Assembly (NCBI GenBank): GCA_028141225.1
Contig: JAOIPS010000001.1
Span: forward strand, 1-64,000
Reading direction: 5' to 3'
Origin: Prochlorococcus sp. AH-736-L23
Lineage (GTDB): Bacteria; Cyanobacteriota; Cyanobacteriia; PCC-6307; Cyanobiaceae
DNA length: 64,000 nucleotides
Shown here: piece after piece, positions 55,835-63,757 of the stretch
How positions within the stretch are numbered: the stretch's first letter is position 1
Layout of the letters: each line of letters begins with the position of its first letter
Notes under the pieces: generated by a model
Seen by the model: the letters and a program-made list of their open reading frames with translations, nothing else
Database searches by the model: none
What the model was told of the DNA's origin: nothing
Made by a program: the position numbers and the translations under genes

Positions 55835-56653
55835 ATGGTTAGTTCGAAATTAATCAAGAGGGATAAATATTTTTTATCCCTCTTTTCATTTGGTAGTGAA
55901 CCGAAAAAATTAAATAAAATATTTCTTCAAATAGCCTCACTTTTGCTTCCCCTTTTAATTTGGACATTAGTTTGTCAATTAAAAATTGTAAGTGAAATGT
56001 TTTTACCATCACCGTTAGCGGTCTTTTATTCTCTTTTGGATATGGCTGAAAGTGGAATATTATTTGAAGATATTATTGCGAGTACTGGTAGGGTATTTGC
56101 TGGTTTTATAATTGCGACAATTTTTTCAGTTCCTTTAGGAATTTTAATGGGTTCTTTCCCTTTTTTTTGTGCTTTATGTGAACCATTAATTGCAATGCTT
56201 AGATATATGCCTGCAGCTGCATTTTCTCCTTTGCTTATTATTTACTTAGGCATTGAAGAGGCTCCAAAGATCGCATTAATATTCATTGGGACCGTTTACT
56301 TTAATGTGTTGATGGTTATGGATTCAGTAAAATTTGTACCCAAAGAACTCATTGAAACAACGCTTACTTTAGGAGGAAATTCAAAAGATTTATTGATCAG
56401 AGTAATAGCCAGATATTCATTGCCAAGCATTATTGATACTTTAAGGATTAATATTGCAACCTCATGGAATTTAGTTATTGTTGCAGAGTTAATTGCAGCA
56501 GAAGTTGGTTTAGGTAAAAGAATTCAACTAGCTCAAAGATTTTTTCGAACAGATCAAATATTTGCAGAATTAATAGTTCTTGGATTAATTGGTTTTGTTT
56601 TGGATATGAGTTTTAGATTTCTTCTAAGACGTACATGTAAATGGGCTGTTTAA
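55835..56653 (+). CDS. ABC importer permease
   Basis: 272 residues with about six membrane helices. The EAA loop is visible at about residues 195-215 (ELIAAEVGLGKRIQLAQ). Its N-terminus holds PLLIWTLVCQLKI and FLPSPLAVFYSLL, typical of the SsuC/TauC type. It overlaps or abuts the ATPase gene (one base), as in a single operon. Confidence 0.9.
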   Translation: MVSSKLIKRDKYFLSLFSFGSEPKKLNKIFLQIASLLLPLLIWTLVCQLKIVSEMFLPSPLAVFYSLLDMAESGILFEDIIASTGRVFAGFIIATIFSVPLGILMGSFPFFCALCEPLIAMLRYMPAAAFSPLLIIYLGIEEAPKIALIFIGTVYFNVLMVMDSVKFVPKELIETTLTLGGNSKDLLIRVIARYSLPSIIDTLRINIATSWNLVIVAELIAAEVGLGKRIQLAQRFFRTDQIFAELIVLGLIGFVLDMSFRFLLRRTCKWAV

Positions 56654-57415
56654 ATGAAATTAGACGTTAATAATATTTCAAAATATTTTGGGGAAGGTTC
56701 AAATAGAAAAAAGGCAATCGAGGGAATAAACTTTTCAATAAGCTCTGGCGAATTTAAAACTCTTGTTGGGAGCTCTGGATCAGGTAAAAGTACTATATTG
56801 AGGATTATTGCTGGACTTGAAAGTCCATCCAAAGGGAACGTAAAAGTCGATGGGAAAATAGTTAGTGGACCAGGATTGGATAGAGGAATGGTTTTTCAGA
56901 AATATAGTCTTTTCCCTTGGCTCACTGCATCAGAGAATATTGCATTTGGAATGAATTTAAATTCTTATAAATTGAAAGAAATAAAATTTAGAACATCTTA
57001 TTTATTAGAAGTAGTAGGCCTTCAGGATTCTGGAAACAAGTATCCAAAAGAATTATCTGGAGGTATGCAACAAAGGATTGCTATAGCAAGAGCTCTAGCA
57101 ACTAACCCCAAAATCCTACTTTTAGATGAACCTTTTGGAGCCTTGGACTTGCAGATAAGAGAATCTATGCAGAAATTTCTCTATGAATTATGGAAAAAAA
57201 CTTCATTGACAGTTTTACTTATAACCCATGATATTGAAGAAGCATTAGCCCTATCTCAGCAAATATGTATTTTGGCCCCTAATCCTGGAAGAATCATAAA
57301 AGAAGTTAGGGTAGATTTACAAAAAGGAGATTTAGATAAATTGAAACTTGATTCGGATTTTTCAAAATTAAGATATGAATTATCTGATTTTTTAAGAGGC
57401 CTCCAAAAAAATTAA
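56654..57415 (+). CDS. ABC importer ATPase
   Basis: 253 residues: Walker A GSSGSGKST, signature LSGGMQQR, Walker B LLLDEPFGALD, H-loop LITHDIEEA. SsuB/TauB type. It powers the permease and binding protein encoded just upstream, and its ATG immediately follows the permease stop. Confidence 0.95.
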   Translation: MKLDVNNISKYFGEGSNRKKAIEGINFSISSGEFKTLVGSSGSGKSTILRIIAGLESPSKGNVKVDGKIVSGPGLDRGMVFQKYSLFPWLTASENIAFGMNLNSYKLKEIKFRTSYLLEVVGLQDSGNKYPKELSGGMQQRIAIARALATNPKILLLDEPFGALDLQIRESMQKFLYELWKKTSLTVLLITHDIEEALALSQQICILAPNPGRIIKEVRVDLQKGDLDKLKLDSDFSKLRYELSDFLRGLQKN

Positions 57416-57418
57416 ATA

Positions 57419-58441
57419 ATGTCAACTAGTTTTTTGCCTACTTGGCTTTATAATGACCAAAAAATATTTGAACTTGAATTAGATAAATATTCAAAAAATT
57501 ATTGGCACCCATTGATTTTTGTAGGAGAAATTAAACCTGGACAAATATTAGAAAAAAAATTCTTTAATCAATCATTATTGATCTCTTGTTCAGAAAAAAA
57601 TTTAATAACTGTCTTTAAAAATAGATGTCCTCACCGTGGGTCAAAATTATGTTTGCCAAAAACAAAATTAAATCCTTCTAAAAGTATTATTTGTCCTTAC
57701 CATGGTTGGACTTTTGATAGCTTTGGCAAACTTAAAACCTTCCCTTTAAAGAACGATTTTGATACAAAAATAGAGACAAGTGATTTTTCTTTAGAGAAAG
57801 TTAACAGTCTAATAAATGGCCCTTTAATTTGGATTAATTTCAGCAAAAAAACAATATCTATACATGATCAAATTGAGCTTGTTGAGCGAAATTGTAATGA
57901 TCAATGGGATATGAATTACATCATTTTTTCTGAATTTTCTGATACTTTAAATTGCAACTGGAAAATTGCTCATGATAATACACTGGATGATTATCATGTA
58001 GCGATAGCACATAAAAATACCTTACATAAAGAACAAGGTCCAATTAAAAACTACAGGTATTTATTCAGTGAGTTTTGTAATGTACTGGTCACCCCTCTTA
58101 GTAGTCCAGGAAATCTATATACCTTTGGATTACTCCCATGGACTCATTTGATAATCTGGCCTGGGAAAGGGATTGTTTTAATAAATTATCTTCCTAAAAA
58201 TATTGATCAGTGTACTATTGAAATTAAATTAGCTTCTCCCTCTTTGTGTGAAAATGATTTAGAAAGTTGGAAAAGAAGTATATTAGAATTTATTGGGGAA
58301 GATAAAGTTATTGTCGAATCAGTTCATAAGTCTTATCTTGAAAATTTTAAACTTGGTCCGCCGAATAGACTTGAAAACAGGATTATACATTGGCAAAAGA
58401 TTTATAAAAATTTTCTTAATGCATCGGGTATTTCTCTCTAA
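57419..58441 (+). CDS. Rieske-type non-haem iron oxygenase, alpha subunit
   Basis: 340 residues. Rieske cluster ligands CPHRG (about residue 69) and CPYHGWTF (about 94), and the mononuclear iron triad region NTLDDYHVAIAHKNTLH near residue 193. The family hydroxylates or N-/O-demethylates substrates, with electrons from a ferredoxin. It starts 3 bases after the ATPase gene, so it is part of the operon. A guanidine-releasing demethylase or hydroxylase is a natural hypothesis; substrate unknown. Confidence 0.87.
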   Translation: MSTSFLPTWLYNDQKIFELELDKYSKNYWHPLIFVGEIKPGQILEKKFFNQSLLISCSEKNLITVFKNRCPHRGSKLCLPKTKLNPSKSIICPYHGWTFDSFGKLKTFPLKNDFDTKIETSDFSLEKVNSLINGPLIWINFSKKTISIHDQIELVERNCNDQWDMNYIIFSEFSDTLNCNWKIAHDNTLDDYHVAIAHKNTLHKEQGPIKNYRYLFSEFCNVLVTPLSSPGNLYTFGLLPWTHLIIWPGKGIVLINYLPKNIDQCTIEIKLASPSLCENDLESWKRSILEFIGEDKVIVESVHKSYLENFKLGPPNRLENRIIHWQKIYKNFLNASGISL

Positions 58442-58557
58442 TATTTCTATTTATTGCACTAAGATTATTAATTAAATCAAATTTTTAATTTGGTAGGGAT
58501 TTAACTATAAATTTAATAGAACTTGTTGATAATGTAGTTAATTACAAAAAGTTGATT

Positions 58558-58875
58558 ATGAGAAATTTTTTACTAATAATAGTTTCTGTATCTTTCCTAT
58601 CTTCTTGCAGTAATGACAAAGATTTTTTTCTCACTGAGGGAAACGCTTTGTTAAGTTGCGGAGGTAAATCTCGTATTATCGAAAATGATAAAGAAGAGAT
58701 AATAAATACTGAAGTGAGGGACTTAAGAGATGGAATTGGTAAATATGTTGAATTTACAGTTGTAGAGACTGATAAAAAAGGAGGAAAATATAGGATTATT
58801 AATTGTTTTCCAAGTAAAGAACCACAAGATTCAATATTAAAAACTGTTAAAACAAATTATAAATTAAGTAATTAA
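58558..58875 (+). CDS. Putative lipoprotein
   Basis: 105 residues from the ATG at 58558 (a TTG two codons upstream is less likely). Signal and lipobox LSSC are followed by SNDKDFF. The mature part has beta-type EVRDLRDGIGKYVEFTVVET and one further Cys pair. Function unknown. Confidence 0.7.
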   Translation: MRNFLLIIVSVSFLSSCSNDKDFFLTEGNALLSCGGKSRIIENDKEEIINTEVRDLRDGIGKYVEFTVVETDKKGGKYRIINCFPSKEPQDSILKTVKTNYKLSN

Positions 58876-58902
58876 ATGTTTTTTAAAATAACTAATTTGC
58901 TT

Positions 58903-59766
58903 TTAAGCTGAGTTTTTTGATGATTTGATAATTTCCCATGCTTCTGATGCAGTGTCTGCATATTGGAAAAGATTTAAATGCTTATCTTCAATCAATCCAA
59001 GATCAGCTAGATAATCAAAGTTAATTACCTTATTCCAATACTCCTTACCAAAAAGTATGATTGGGATTTTAGTTTTCATTCCTGTTTGACAAAGTGTCAA
59101 TAGTTCAAATAATTCATCTAGTGTTCCAAAACCTCCAGGAAAAAATACAGCAGCTATTGATCGCATTACAAAATGGATCTTTCTTAATGCAAAATAATTA
59201 AACTTAAAGCTAAGACCGGGAGTGATAAAAGCATTTGGGATTTGTTCATTAGGGAGACTAATATTTAACCCTATAGACTTACAATTTGCTTCAAATGCAC
59301 CTTTATTAGCAGCTTCCATAATTCCTGGCCCCCCACCTGTTACAATCACATGAGAATTACAGTTTTTATTTTGATTACTAATTGAAGCAAGTTTAGAAAA
59401 CTCTCTTGCAGATTGATAGTAATGACTCATTAGAAGCAAATTTTCTAATCTATTTAAATTTCGTTTTAGAAGTATCGAATTAGGATTTTTTTTAATTAAC
59501 TCTTTTATATTTTCAATTCTCTTTTTTGTATTTGATTCTTCTGTAATGCTTGCGCCTCCAAAAATAATTATGGTTGAAAAAATTTTATTTTCTTCAAGGA
59601 TTAAATCTGGTTTAGTAATTTCAAGAAGCATCCTAACTCCACGCATTTCATTTCGGCTAATTAGACCAATATCTTCGTGAGCCAATTTATAAGTATCAGA
59701 ATTAATAATTAAATTCAGGTTTTTTAAATTATTTTTTGGGGATATATGTTTTTTCATTTTAAACAA
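58903..59766 (-). CDS. LOG family protein (cytokinin-nucleotide hydrolase-like)
   Basis: 287 residues. The Rossmann-like LOG fold has VTGGGPGIMEAANKGA and PGGFGTLDELFELLTLCQTG, the family's PGGxGTxxE motif. Plant and bacterial homologues release free bases from nucleoside 5'-monophosphates, but bacterial roles vary. It overlaps the cupin-like gene by eight bases. Confidence 0.9.
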   Translation of the reverse strand: MFKMKKHISPKNNLKNLNLIINSDTYKLAHEDIGLISRNEMRGVRMLLEITKPDLILEENKIFSTIIIFGGASITEESNTKKRIENIKELIKKNPNSILLKRNLNRLENLLLMSHYYQSAREFSKLASISNQNKNCNSHVIVTGGGPGIMEAANKGAFEANCKSIGLNISLPNEQIPNAFITPGLSFKFNYFALRKIHFVMRSIAAVFFPGGFGTLDELFELLTLCQTGMKTKIPIILFGKEYWNKVINFDYLADLGLIEDKHLNLFQYADTASEAWEIIKSSKNSA

Positions 59767-60277
59767 GAGTCTTAACTTTTCTTTCTAGAGGATTAAAATA
59801 GACTCTTTTGATTTTGTTATTTTCGAAAATCCAATAAACAGGGGGACTTTTTCTTGCCTTAATTAAATTAATTTTGTCTAATTTTTGAGGGATAAATTCT
59901 TTAGCAGGATCAAAAAATTTATCTCTTTTGGGTTGGTTTAAAACAATACTACCTTTTTTCCCTGAGATTGATCTGTGATAAGTTCCTATAGGAATTTCTA
60001 ATGCTCCCATAGATCTATTTAAATAAATCACATGATGAGGTTCATCCCAGGAAGGATTTATTAAAACAAATTTCCTTTCCCCGGTGATAACTAAATTGTG
60101 GTCAATTTGATGATTGTGAATGTAATATTGCTCATCTTTTAAATCATCTGGAGGAGATATAGCTTCCCCAGAATGGATAACAACATCAGAACCATTAGAA
60201 TTATTTATGCCTGCATCGAAGAATGTGACTTTTGGAGTCTCTCTAAAAACATTTATTGGGAAGAATCTTAATTCCAT
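59759..60277 (-). CDS. Cupin-like protein
   Basis: 172 residues. A metal-binding-like HNHQIDHNLVITGE, followed by GALEIPIGTYHRSISG, suggests a cupin barrel with His ligands, reminiscent of sugar-related isomerase or dioxygenase cupins. Start of the LOG gene lies inside its end. Unknown substrate. Confidence 0.65.
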   Translation of the reverse strand: MELRFFPINVFRETPKVTFFDAGINNSNGSDVVIHSGEAISPPDDLKDEQYYIHNHQIDHNLVITGERKFVLINPSWDEPHHVIYLNRSMGALEIPIGTYHRSISGKKGSIVLNQPKRDKFFDPAKEFIPQKLDKINLIKARKSPPVYWIFENNKIKRVYFNPLERKVKTLV

Positions 60278-60356
60278 AATGCTAACTCCCTTTTAGAAAA
60301 TTTTTAAATACCAATAAAAATTTATTTAATTTTTAAAAACAGCTATTTTTTGATTT

Positions 60357-60503
60357 TTAATTGCAACAAACCAAACAATCTTCTTGATTTGGATAATCTA
60401 TACATTCTTTATTTAAAGTTTCTTCTAAAAAATCTACTTTCTTAAAATAAATAAGATCTTTTAATTTTTTGTTTGGAACCGTGAACTGAGTTTGTAGTTT
60501 CAT
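60357..60503 (-). CDS. Cys-rich C-terminal micro-protein (48 aa)
   Basis: The end is ECIDYPNQEDCLVCCN: four Cys in a C-x3-P-x4-C pattern also seen in CP12 tails and in the 60706-60858 product (EHPSNNHCKIFCD). The N-terminal 30 residues are soluble and basic. A shared disulfide/redox loop is possible, but function is unknown. Confidence 0.55.
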   Translation of the reverse strand: MKLQTQFTVPNKKLKDLIYFKKVDFLEETLNKECIDYPNQEDCLVCCN

Positions 60504-60518
60504 TTTCTATTCTCCTAA

Positions 60519-60620
60519 TTAATACTGTTTTTTGAATCCATTCCAAGTTTGAGAAAACCTTAATCCCAGATAAGAAATTAAAATTGTCCAAAATAAAATT
60601 TCTATACCTAAATTAGTCAT
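60519..60620 (-). CDS. Membrane micro-protein (33 aa), MTNL-type
   Basis: MTNLGIEILFWTILISYLGL is the helix, then RFSQTWNGFKKQY. A strong AAGGAGG ribosome site is 8-9 bases upstream of the ATG. Similar start to the 41044-41202 product. Confidence 0.6.
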   Translation of the reverse strand: MTNLGIEILFWTILISYLGLRFSQTWNGFKKQY

Positions 60621-60705
60621 TTGCTTGGCCTCCTTTCTATGTGATTATTCTTTAGTACGGGTATTATGTAAAAATCAAGCGTAAGAATACCTAAAAGTTA
60701 AAGTT

Positions 60706-60858
60706 TTAATCACAAAAAATCTTGCAATGGTTGTTACTAGGATGTTCTGCAAATTCTTTATTCCAATAAGCTTCAATTTCTTTGAGCTTATTATCAAATG
60801 AAAGGTTTTTTTTATCCAAATTAACTTCTTGGATAGTAAATGTGTCATTTAGTGCCAT
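60706..60858 (-). CDS. Small protein with HP-x4-C tail (50 aa)
   Basis: Start taken at the ATG at 60858 (MALNDTFTIQEV), which has an AGAGGT ribosome site; a longer version to 60963 is open but lacks one. The tail EHPSNNHCKIFCD resembles that of 60357-60503. Two Cys. Function unknown. Confidence 0.6.
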   Translation of the reverse strand: MALNDTFTIQEVNLDKKNLSFDNKLKEIEAYWNKEFAEHPSNNHCKIFCD

Positions 60859-61219
60859 AAGACTTACCTCTTGACTACACCTATGTTCTAATTCATTTGA
60901 ATAGTAAATTTCAAGTTTTATATGTGCGGTTAGAGGAACAAAATTGTACGGATTAAGGATCAAAAAAAGATCTCAAATTATGAATAATTGCTAGGAAAAT
61001 ATCCTCAAAAAATTATTCCAACTTTAAAAATTTTGTATAAATTTTGCTAGAAATTATATTCTCTTAATTTCCTCTTAGGTCCGCTATTATTTATCATTTA
61101 TCTAATCTATCTGTATATTCTCTTAAAATCTCAGCCATTTTCTGAGGTGGAATTTCTTGTTGATATTCTCTACAAAAAAAATTTATCTAAGAAATCTTTC
61201 TTTGAAGAGGACATAAAAA

Positions 61220-61315
61220 TTAACTTTTTCTTTTAAAAGTAAAGTATGCAAACCCACCAAGCAATAAAAGGCTCACAACCCCATAAGTAATCGCTATGCC
61301 GTACATGTAGGTCAT
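61220..61315 (-). CDS. Membrane micro-protein (31 aa), trio member 3
   Basis: MTYMYGIAITYGVVSLLLLG then GFAYFTFKRKS. Its ATG overlaps the stop of the preceding ORF (ATGA). One helix, basic tail. The last of three overlapping micro-genes. Confidence 0.55.
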   Translation of the reverse strand: MTYMYGIAITYGVVSLLLLGGFAYFTFKRKS

Positions 61316-61452
61316 TTATTTATAAAGACATAAGCAGAATATAAATAAACTAAGAAAACTCCAATAGCAAGAAAACTTCCATAAATAAGAAAGTTCCAAA
61401 ATCTATATAATTTAGTATTTTTAAATACTTTTTCTTCTTCTTTAGTAATCAT
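61312..61452 (-). CDS. Membrane micro-protein (46 aa), trio member 2
   Basis: A charged N-terminus (ITKEEEKVFKNTKLYRF) then a helix (LIYGSFLAIGVFLVYLYSAY). Both ends overlap neighbours by ATGA. Single-pass protein, unknown function. Confidence 0.55.
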   Translation of the reverse strand: MITKEEEKVFKNTKLYRFWNFLIYGSFLAIGVFLVYLYSAYVFINK

Positions 61453-61565
61453 TTATTTTCTTTTTCTTTTCTGGCAGCATTACCTTTTGCTCTTAATACC
61501 AAAGTTATCGTAAGGGCAGAGCTTAATATCGCAGTATCAATTAATAGGTGCGGGGAAATATTCAT
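61449..61565 (-). CDS. Membrane micro-protein (38 aa), trio member 1
   Basis: MNISPHLLIDTAILSSALTI begins it, then TLVLRAKGNAARKEKENK. First of the trio; its stop shares bases with the next start. Basic tail. Unknown function. Confidence 0.55.
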   Translation of the reverse strand: MNISPHLLIDTAILSSALTITLVLRAKGNAARKEKENK

Positions 61566-61625
61566 CAGCTGAAAAGAGAAGTAAAAAGAGTCATTATATT
61601 TTCATCAATAAATCTATTGAAAATA

Positions 61626-61650
61626 AAAAAGAGGAGTATATCCCTCTAAG
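61626..61650 (-). terminator. Terminator of the 61718-61873 gene
   Basis: On the minus strand AGAGGGATATACTCCTCTTTTTT: AGAGG pairs with CCTCT across an 8-base loop, then a T-run. Confidence 0.7.
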
Positions 61651-61651
61651 T

Positions 61652-61669
61652 TTAGATCGACAGTCAATC
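61652..61669 (-). repeat. GATTGAC-type element, copy 4
   Basis: Minus-strand GATTGACTGTCGATCTAA, one base different from copies 2 and 3. It lies in the same order as copy 2: gene, element, terminator. Confidence 0.65.
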
Positions 61670-61717
61670 ACTGTCTATTTTAGATTTTTAGCTTCTCTTA
61701 AAAAAACAGTATTTTAT

Positions 61718-61873
61718 TTAGCTAGAGCAAGAGAAGGCACCTGCAAGTATATTTTTAAAAATTGGTGCTTTACCCAAGGCATACAAAAAGAAAGTTGATG
61801 ATGCGAGAGTAATAGCTATTTTAGAAATCCTGTTAACTTTCAAATTTGAGACTTTTGCAAATGCAGAGTTCAT
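61718..61873 (-). CDS. Small hypothetical protein (51 aa)
   Basis: A basic first half (SAFAKVSNLKVNRISK) and a hydrophobic stretch (IAITLASSTFFLYALG) ending with FSCSS. One membrane helix. The gene is followed by GATTGAC element copy 4 and a terminator, which supports its being a transcript. Confidence 0.5.
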   Translation of the reverse strand: MNSAFAKVSNLKVNRISKIAITLASSTFFLYALGKAPIFKNILAGAFSCSS

Positions 61874-61949
61874 TTTTTTATTAATATTTTGCAAGTATAA
61901 TAGCTATTTAAATAAAATATTCAGCATCAATATTTACCAAAGAATAATT

Positions 61950-62153
61950 TTATTGCTCCTTTTTCTCTGCTTGAATTTTTACTAGTTCAAATTCTTTTTT
62001 AGAAACTATTCTGATTTTGTATGCTGGATATCTTGTCTTCCACCATTTATTGATAGAAATAGCTACTCCTTCTAAATTTTGTGTGCAAATATTGACCCAT
62101 AGAATCTTAGTTTCAACTTCTTTGTAAAATTTCCAACTTGTAGGTGAAGCCAT
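61950..62153 (-). CDS. Hypothetical protein (67 aa)
   Basis: Start taken at MASPTSWKFYKEVETK (four residues inside the longest frame). Contains Trp-rich ISINKWWKTRYPAYKIRI and a basic end. Soluble. No family known. Confidence 0.5.
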   Translation of the reverse strand: MASPTSWKFYKEVETKILWVNICTQNLEGVAISINKWWKTRYPAYKIRIVSKKEFELVKIQAEKKEQ

Positions 62154-62165
62154 TAAACATCGCAA

Positions 62166-62478
62166 ATGAAAAAATTTAATAAATTATGGGAAATGGTCCA
62201 TAAGCTAAAAATTTTGTTTTTTTATAAGAGGATTTAGTTGAAGATATAGAGTTTTCATTAAGTGGTAATAAAAAACTTTAAACAAAAGATTTACATCCCT
62301 TTCGCCTTCTAGGAAAGTATTATTTTAATTTTATAACGAGTTTCAATTAAAAAATATCTCCGCAAAGAAGGGGCCAAAAATTGACCCCTCTTGGTGAAAC
62401 TCTTCCAAAGAAACACCTTTAAAATCTTACTCTGAAAGTTGCAAAGTTAAACAAATTAACAAAATCAAGATTAACAAT
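62166..62478. other. Non-coding spacer
   Basis: 313 bases. A weak hairpin AGGGG-...-CCCCT lies near 62370-62393, possibly the terminator of a transcript on either strand. No gene seen. Confidence 0.5.
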
Positions 62479-62688
62479 TTATGCGGCCTTTTTAAAAGGA
62501 TTCATATTCCTTAAAAAGTTATTACTTTTGTGGGTAGTCATTTTTCTATATCTTTGATTTATATCCAGGATATACTTTCTAGCTTTCTTATCACTTTCAA
62601 TTTTCTTTTTTCGAAGACGTAAAGCCCTTAAATCTTCTATGGACATGAGCCTATCATCTTCATTGAAATTTAAATAATCAAATTGCAT
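62479..62688 (-). CDS. Basic hypothetical protein (69 aa)
   Basis: An acidic start (YLNFNEDDRLMSIEDLRAL) and a long basic helix (RLRKKKIESDKKARKYI, then YRKMTTHKSNN). The basic part could bind nucleic acid. Unknown family. Confidence 0.55.
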   Translation of the reverse strand: MQFDYLNFNEDDRLMSIEDLRALRLRKKKIESDKKARKYILDINQRYRKMTTHKSNNFLRNMNPFKKAA

Positions 62689-62935
62689 CAGTTTAAGAAA
62701 TTAAGTTTCTTCCTTAAGTGCAAGATTAACAACCTTATTTTTATTTGCAATAGAGATAATTAACCAACTTAACTCAAATTAGTTATGCAATTTTCAGAAA
62801 GCTATGAATTTAAGTATTAAAAAACTTTCTAAAATCAAGAAAAACTTTTGATTGAATTAGATGGATCTTCTATAGATACAAATGATTCTCCATAATGAGA
62901 TTCGGCTGATCTTATTAGTAATATGTAAAAGAAAT

Positions 62936-62967
62936 TTACTAAAGCTTTCTCCACGAGGATTTAGTAA
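62936..62967. ncRNA. Candidate stem-loop with antisense loop
   Basis: TTACTAAA (62936-62943) pairs perfectly with TTTAGTAA (62960-62967) around a loop containing CTCCACGAGGA. CTCCACGAGGATTTAGT (62949-62965) is the exact reverse complement of 63105-63121. Confidence 0.4.
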
Positions 62968-63098
62968 CTAATTTAAATAAACTCATTATTTTTGTAATAG
63001 CAATATACAAAATAAATTTATTAAGTAATCAAGATATTTATCTTATAAAGCATAGTTGCATATTTAAAAAAGAAAAATTTACACTCTCAGCTTTTAGG

Positions 63099-63150
63099 GA
63101 GCGGACTAAATCCTCGTGGAGTATTGGACTTTAGCCCGCTCTGTCTTTTT
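63099..63150 (+). ncRNA. Candidate small RNA end with terminator hairpin
   Basis: GAGCGGACTAAA (63099-63110) pairs with TTTAGCCCGCTC (63130-63141) with one mismatch, followed by TGTCTTTTT. The large loop contains CCTCGTGGAG and can pair with the hairpin at 62936. No ORF covers it, so a small non-coding RNA is likely; its 5' end is not determined. Confidence 0.45.
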
Positions 63151-63379
63151 AGCAAAAGAAACATATCACTGCAATGTTACTAGATCACCAATTATTTGTT
63201 TGATTCTGAATTAGCCCTTATTGGTTAATTCATCAAGATTATCTGAGCACAGGTTTGTATTATTTATTGTATAAGTAGGCTACAAAACTTTTGTCATATC
63301 AATGGATTCAGTATTTTTGCTCATTGATATATTCATTTTTAAAATAATATTATTATTGATGCCTGAAGAAGGTTGAATT

Positions 63380-63475
63380 TTGAAAAAATTAATTAAATTT
63401 TTTAAACTACTTAAGAGAAGAATTGATATTCTTAATGCAGAGGCTGAATTGAAATTTATATTGGAAAATAAATAA
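63380..63475 (+). CDS. Basic micro-protein (31 aa), TTG start
   Basis: MKKLIKFFKLLKRRIDILNA then EAELKFILENK. An amphipathic, strongly basic helix. Its stop TAA overlaps the next ATG (TAATG). A GAAGAAGG ribosome site lies about 10 bases upstream. Small size keeps confidence low. Confidence 0.4.
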   Translation: MKKLIKFFKLLKRRIDILNAEAELKFILENK

Positions 63476-63621
63476 TGGGATTCCCACATTGCCCTATTTG
63501 TGTTGTTCTAGCATTTGTTTCGGTTTTTATGGGAGTTACTCGTAGTTATATGTTCTATATTCTTGTTCGGGAGTTTATGAGAGCCCGATCTACTTTTAAA
63601 TTGAAGTTTAGTTTCTATTAA
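63475..63621 (+). CDS. Membrane micro-protein (48 aa)
   Basis: GFPHCPICVVLAFVSVFMG is a helix following HCPIC (Cys-x2-Cys), then basic RAR and FKLKFSFY. Coupled to the preceding ORF by the TAATG overlap. Confidence 0.5.
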   Translation: MGFPHCPICVVLAFVSVFMGVTRSYMFYILVREFMRARSTFKLKFSFY

Positions 63622-63624
63622 TTA

Positions 63625-63653
63625 TTGACATCTAAGTATAAATACTTTATAAA
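63625..63653 (+). promoter_or_regulatory. Consensus sigma-70 promoter
   Basis: TTGACA (63625-63630), 17-base spacer, TATAAA (63648-63653). The predicted start is near 63660, directly before the structured leader. A similar TTGAC / AATACTTTATAA arrangement recurs at 63898-63935. Confidence 0.7.
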
Positions 63654-63659
63654 TAGATT

Positions 63660-63757
63660 GTAGTGAATACTACAAAATCGTCCGATCTACCATCTGATAG
63701 ACCGCAGTACGACTCAAGCCATAGGACGGGGACTTGAGCAAGTTCAGGAGCTGCATC
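63660..63757 (+). promoter_or_regulatory. Structured 5' leader with a possible pseudoknot
   Basis: Elements in order: GTAGT-GAAT-ACTAC hairpin (63660-63673); CGTCC (63679-63683) pairing with GGACG (63724-63728); TCTA/TAGA hairpin (63686-63701); CTCAAG (63713-63718) pairing with CTTGAG (63733-63738). The CGTCC/GGACG and CTCAAG/CTTGAG pairings interleave, so they would form an H-type pseudoknot. The AGGAG ribosome site (63746-63750) follows closely. Candidate riboswitch-like leader; class unknown. Confidence 0.5.

Larger units (their letters stand above)
62689..63379. other. Non-coding region with paired hairpins
   Basis: 691 bases without a convincing gene. It contains the stem-loop at 62936-62967 and the terminator-like hairpin at 63099-63150, joined by a 17-base exact inverted repeat (see findings). 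Confidence 0.6.

Noticed and set aside
63280-63489. 69-residue minus-strand ORF
   Set aside because: Antisense to two coupled plus-strand micro-ORFs that have a ribosome-site-like sequence; no protein-like features.
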